A stretch of 8,172 nucleotides of DNA from positions 1 through 8,172 of the forward strand of contig CAKVCR010000120.1 of assembly GCA_934725835.1 (NCBI GenBank), given 5' to 3'. Of the stretch, positions 6,110 to 8,172 are shown one piece after another (the stretch's first letter is position 1; each line of letters opens with the position of its first letter). A program made the position numbers and the translations under genes. This stretch comes from an uncultured Odoribacter sp. GTDB taxonomy: Bacteria; Bacteroidota; Bacteroidia; Bacteroidales; Marinifilaceae. Below the pieces are notes generated by a model. The model did not search any database. It worked only from the letters and a program-made list of their open reading frames with translations, and was not told the DNA's origin.

Positions 6110-7909
6110 ATGAAAAGTTTTCTAAAATACACATTAGCCACCATTACAGGATTTATCGTTGTAAATGTTTTTATTTTCATACTATTTTTCATCCTGTTCG
6201 GAGTCGCATTGGCATTTTTCGATCAAACAGTCACAGTACCGAAAAACAGTATACTGACCATTCGGCTGGAAACACCCATCTGCGACCGAGCCTCTGACAA
6301 CCCGTTAGACAACGTAGACCTATTTTCTGTAAGCACACAACCCCGCTTAGGCTTAAATAAAATCTTAGCCTCTATCGAATACGCAGCTCTCGATGACAAC
6401 ATCAAAGGAATCTACCTAAACATCAACGATGTACAAGGAACATTCGGAGCATTGGCCACAACTCAAGAAATCCGCAATGCCTTACAGGTATTCAAAGAAA
6501 GCGGTAAATTTGTATACAGCTACTCCAATTTAGGCTATTCTCAATTAGGCTACTATCTGGCAACAGTTGCTGACAGTGTTTTCGTCAATCCAGAAACTCC
6601 ACTCACACTCTCAGGCATGAGCAGCAACGTGACCTTCTATAAAGAAACGTTAGAAAAATTAGGCATACAACCGGAAATCGTCAAAGTCGGAAAATTCAAG
6701 TCTGCAGTGGAACCATTCATTGCAACAGAGATGAGTGACGCCAACCGTGAACAGATAAAGAAATATCTCGGTACATCCTGGAGCAACATTGTAGAGGCCA
6801 TTTCTGCCAGCCGCAACATTCCGGCAGACTCCATCAATGCCTTGACAGACAGACTGGATTTTTATACAACCCAACAATTCAAATCATGGGGATATTTTGA
6901 TGATGCAATTTATGAAGACCAAATGCTAGCTCTTCTTAAACAAGCATGTGGCATAGAGCCTGAACAAAAATTACATCAAATACAGTTAACCGACTATCAA
7001 AAAATTGTCTCCTCACTTGAAAAGCAATCCTATAGTCCCGACAAAATAGCCGTTGTCTACGCTCAGGGGGAAATCGGATTAGAACAAACAGCCAAATCCA
7101 TCGGTCCGGACCTGGCAAAAAGCATCCGCAAAGCACGTTTAGACAAAAACACCAAAGCAATAGTTCTACGGGTAAACTCACCGGGAGGAAGTGCACTAAC
7201 CTCCGATATCATCTGGCGGGAAGTCCACCTTGCCCAACAAGAAAAACCCGTTATCGTATCAATGGGAGATGTTGCAGCATCCGGCGGTTACTATATTTCA
7301 TGCGCAGCTGATATGATAGTTGCCGAGCCGACGACACTAACCGGCTCTATTGGAATCTTCGGCATGTTCTTTTCGGGAGAGAAACTAATCCAAGATAAAT
7401 TGGGCATCCATAGCGATATAGTAAAAACAAACAGACACAGTGATTTTGGCGGGACCTATCCTCTACCGATACCTATCAGTTCCCGCCCTTTAAGCACCTA
7501 CGAAAAGAATGTCTTGCAAAACTATGTCAACCAAGGCTATGAAACATTCTTAAGCCGTGTTATGAACGGACGCAATATGACCCGTGAAAAACTTGATGCA
7601 ATTGCACAGGGACGTGTATGGACAGGTGAAGACGCACAACAACTTGGGCTGGTAGATATGCTGGGAGGGTTAGAAGATGCTATCAACATTGCAGCAAACA
7701 AAGCCAAGCTTGACGAATACATGCTGGTCGAATATCCTGCACCAAAAAATCCGATGGAAAAACTACTATATCAATTAACAGGAGGCATCAAAGCAAAGAT
7801 GCTGCAAGAAGAAATGGGACCATTCTATTCAACCTGGCAACAACTAAAGGAGATAACCTCTCACCAAGGTATTCTTGCTCGTCTTCCATTTAATTTAACT
7901 ACTAACTAA
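6110..7909 (+). CDS. sppA: Signal peptide peptidase SppA, long (67K) two-domain type
   Basis: A 599-residue membrane-anchored serine protease of family S49 that degrades signal peptides left in the membrane and other membrane-embedded peptides. One long hydrophobic stretch near the N-terminus (about 8-36) anchors it, with the bulk in the periplasm by homology. It has the tandem S49 halves of the long form, as in E. coli SppA (618 residues). The N-terminal half supplies the catalytic lysine, Lys197 in FKSAVEPF (E. coli Lys209). The C-terminal half holds RVNSPGGS (354-361) and the nucleophile Ser391 in GDVAASGGYY (E. coli Ser409), so the Ser/Lys dyad is intact. TTG at 6101 is in frame, but ATG at 6110 is preferred because it gives the normal MKSFLKY start. 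lpxK follows after 15 bp, so they form an operon driven by the promoter at 6030-6061. Confidence 0.96.
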   Translation: MKSFLKYTLATITGFIVVNVFIFILFFILFGVALAFFDQTVTVPKNSILTIRLETPICDRASDNPLDNVDLFSVSTQPRLGLNKILASIEYAALDDNIKGIYLNINDVQGTFGALATTQEIRNALQVFKESGKFVYSYSNLGYSQLGYYLATVADSVFVNPETPLTLSGMSSNVTFYKETLEKLGIQPEIVKVGKFKSAVEPFIATEMSDANREQIKKYLGTSWSNIVEAISASRNIPADSINALTDRLDFYTTQQFKSWGYFDDAIYEDQMLALLKQACGIEPEQKLHQIQLTDYQKIVSSLEKQSYSPDKIAVVYAQGEIGLEQTAKSIGPDLAKSIRKARLDKNTKAIVLRVNSPGGSALTSDIIWREVHLAQQEKPVIVSMGDVAASGGYYISCAADMIVAEPTTLTGSIGIFGMFFSGEKLIQDKLGIHSDIVKTNRHSDFGGTYPLPIPISSRPLSTYEKNVLQNYVNQGYETFLSRVMNGRNMTREKLDAIAQGRVWTGEDAQQLGLVDMLGGLEDAINIAANKAKLDEYMLVEYPAPKNPMEKLLYQLTGGIKAKMLQEEMGPFYSTWQQLKEITSHQGILARLPFNLTTN

Positions 7910-7924
7910 TACCAAGAATCACCC

Positions 7925-8172
7925 ATGGCAACCAAAAATATCATATTGCTACCGCTCAGTTTTCTGTACGGAATCGGAGTAGGAATAAGAAACTTCCTAT
8001 TCCAAACATCCATATTAAAATCACAAAGATTCGCTATTCCTATCCTATGTGTCGGCAACATCACCGTTGGAGGAACCGGAAAAACTCCTCATACAGAATT
8101 TATTATAGAAACTCTACGCCAAAAATTCAGAGTGGCATGTCTAAGTAGGGGATACAGACGCAAGACCTCCGG
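7925..8172 (+). CDS. lpxK: Tetraacyldisaccharide 4'-kinase LpxK (5' part, cut by window edge)
   Basis: The first 82 codons of the inner-membrane kinase that phosphorylates the 4' position of the tetraacyldisaccharide-1-phosphate intermediate, making lipid IVA in the lipid A pathway. Visible family marks are a hydrophobic, membrane-associating N-terminal helix (about 6-31, ILLPLSFLYGIGVGIRN onward), the P-loop GNITVGGTGKTP (44-55) and LSRGYRRK (73-80). The full protein is usually about 330-370 residues, so roughly three quarters lies beyond the window. It starts 15 bp after the sppA stop with no promoter between them, so it is co-transcribed with sppA. Its presence means the cell makes lipid A and therefore has an LPS- or LOS-bearing outer membrane. 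Confidence 0.95.
   Translation, partial: MATKNIILLPLSFLYGIGVGIRNFLFQTSILKSQRFAIPILCVGNITVGGTGKTPHTEFIIETLRQKFRVACLSRGYRRKTS

Noticed and set aside
6049..6297. An 82-codon plus-strand frame starting inside the sppA promoter
   Set aside because: Its ATG lies before the predicted transcription start and most of it overlaps sppA in another frame.
6936..7196. Cys/Leu/Phe-rich minus-strand frame inside sppA
   Set aside because: It is the antisense shadow of the conserved S49 domain, with no promoter and no family resemblance.

Overview
The window looks like an ordinary chromosomal housekeeping segment of a Bacteroidota genome, most probably order Bacteroidales. Four things point there: the protein sequences (a DUF4290 protein, a Bacteroidetes-type MurA and an exported SagB-like nitroreductase); the absence of clear Shine-Dalgarno sequences before the genes; promoter-like sites of the Bacteroides type (TTTG or TTG, 19-20 bp, then TAnnTTTG) before nearly every transcription unit; and tRNA-Pro without an encoded CCA. 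Genus cannot be fixed from the sequence alone.

Layout. Positions 1-751 are read leftward: the 5' part of a tRNA-Ser(UGA) cut by the window edge, its own promoter, and an exported nitroreductase/SagB-like flavoprotein. Positions 856-1023 form a compact rightward unit: promoter, tRNA-Pro(GGG) and a strong hairpin terminator. A new promoter then drives a complete PcrA/UvrD-type DNA helicase (to 3376). After a 117-bp gap come a DUF4290 protein and folK, which overlap by 4 bp (ATGA). murA lies on the opposite strand and converges on folK with only 11 bp between the stop codons. From the murA/sppA intergenic region two good promoters fire back to back: one leftward into murA, one rightward into sppA and lpxK (lpxK is cut by the right edge).

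Biology. The genes serve DNA repair and replication (pcrA), folate synthesis (folK), the first committed step of peptidoglycan synthesis (murA), membrane proteolysis (sppA), lipid A synthesis (lpxK) and translation (two tRNAs). The murA-sppA-lpxK block is cell-envelope themed. I see no mobile element, CRISPR array, phage gene, toxin-antitoxin pair or defence system, and no convincing new multi-gene system. The points most worth a second look are the Asp in place of the catalytic Cys in MurA (predicted fosfomycin insensitivity), the DUF4290-folK translational coupling, the orientation of murA, and the exported stand-alone SagB-like flavoprotein.
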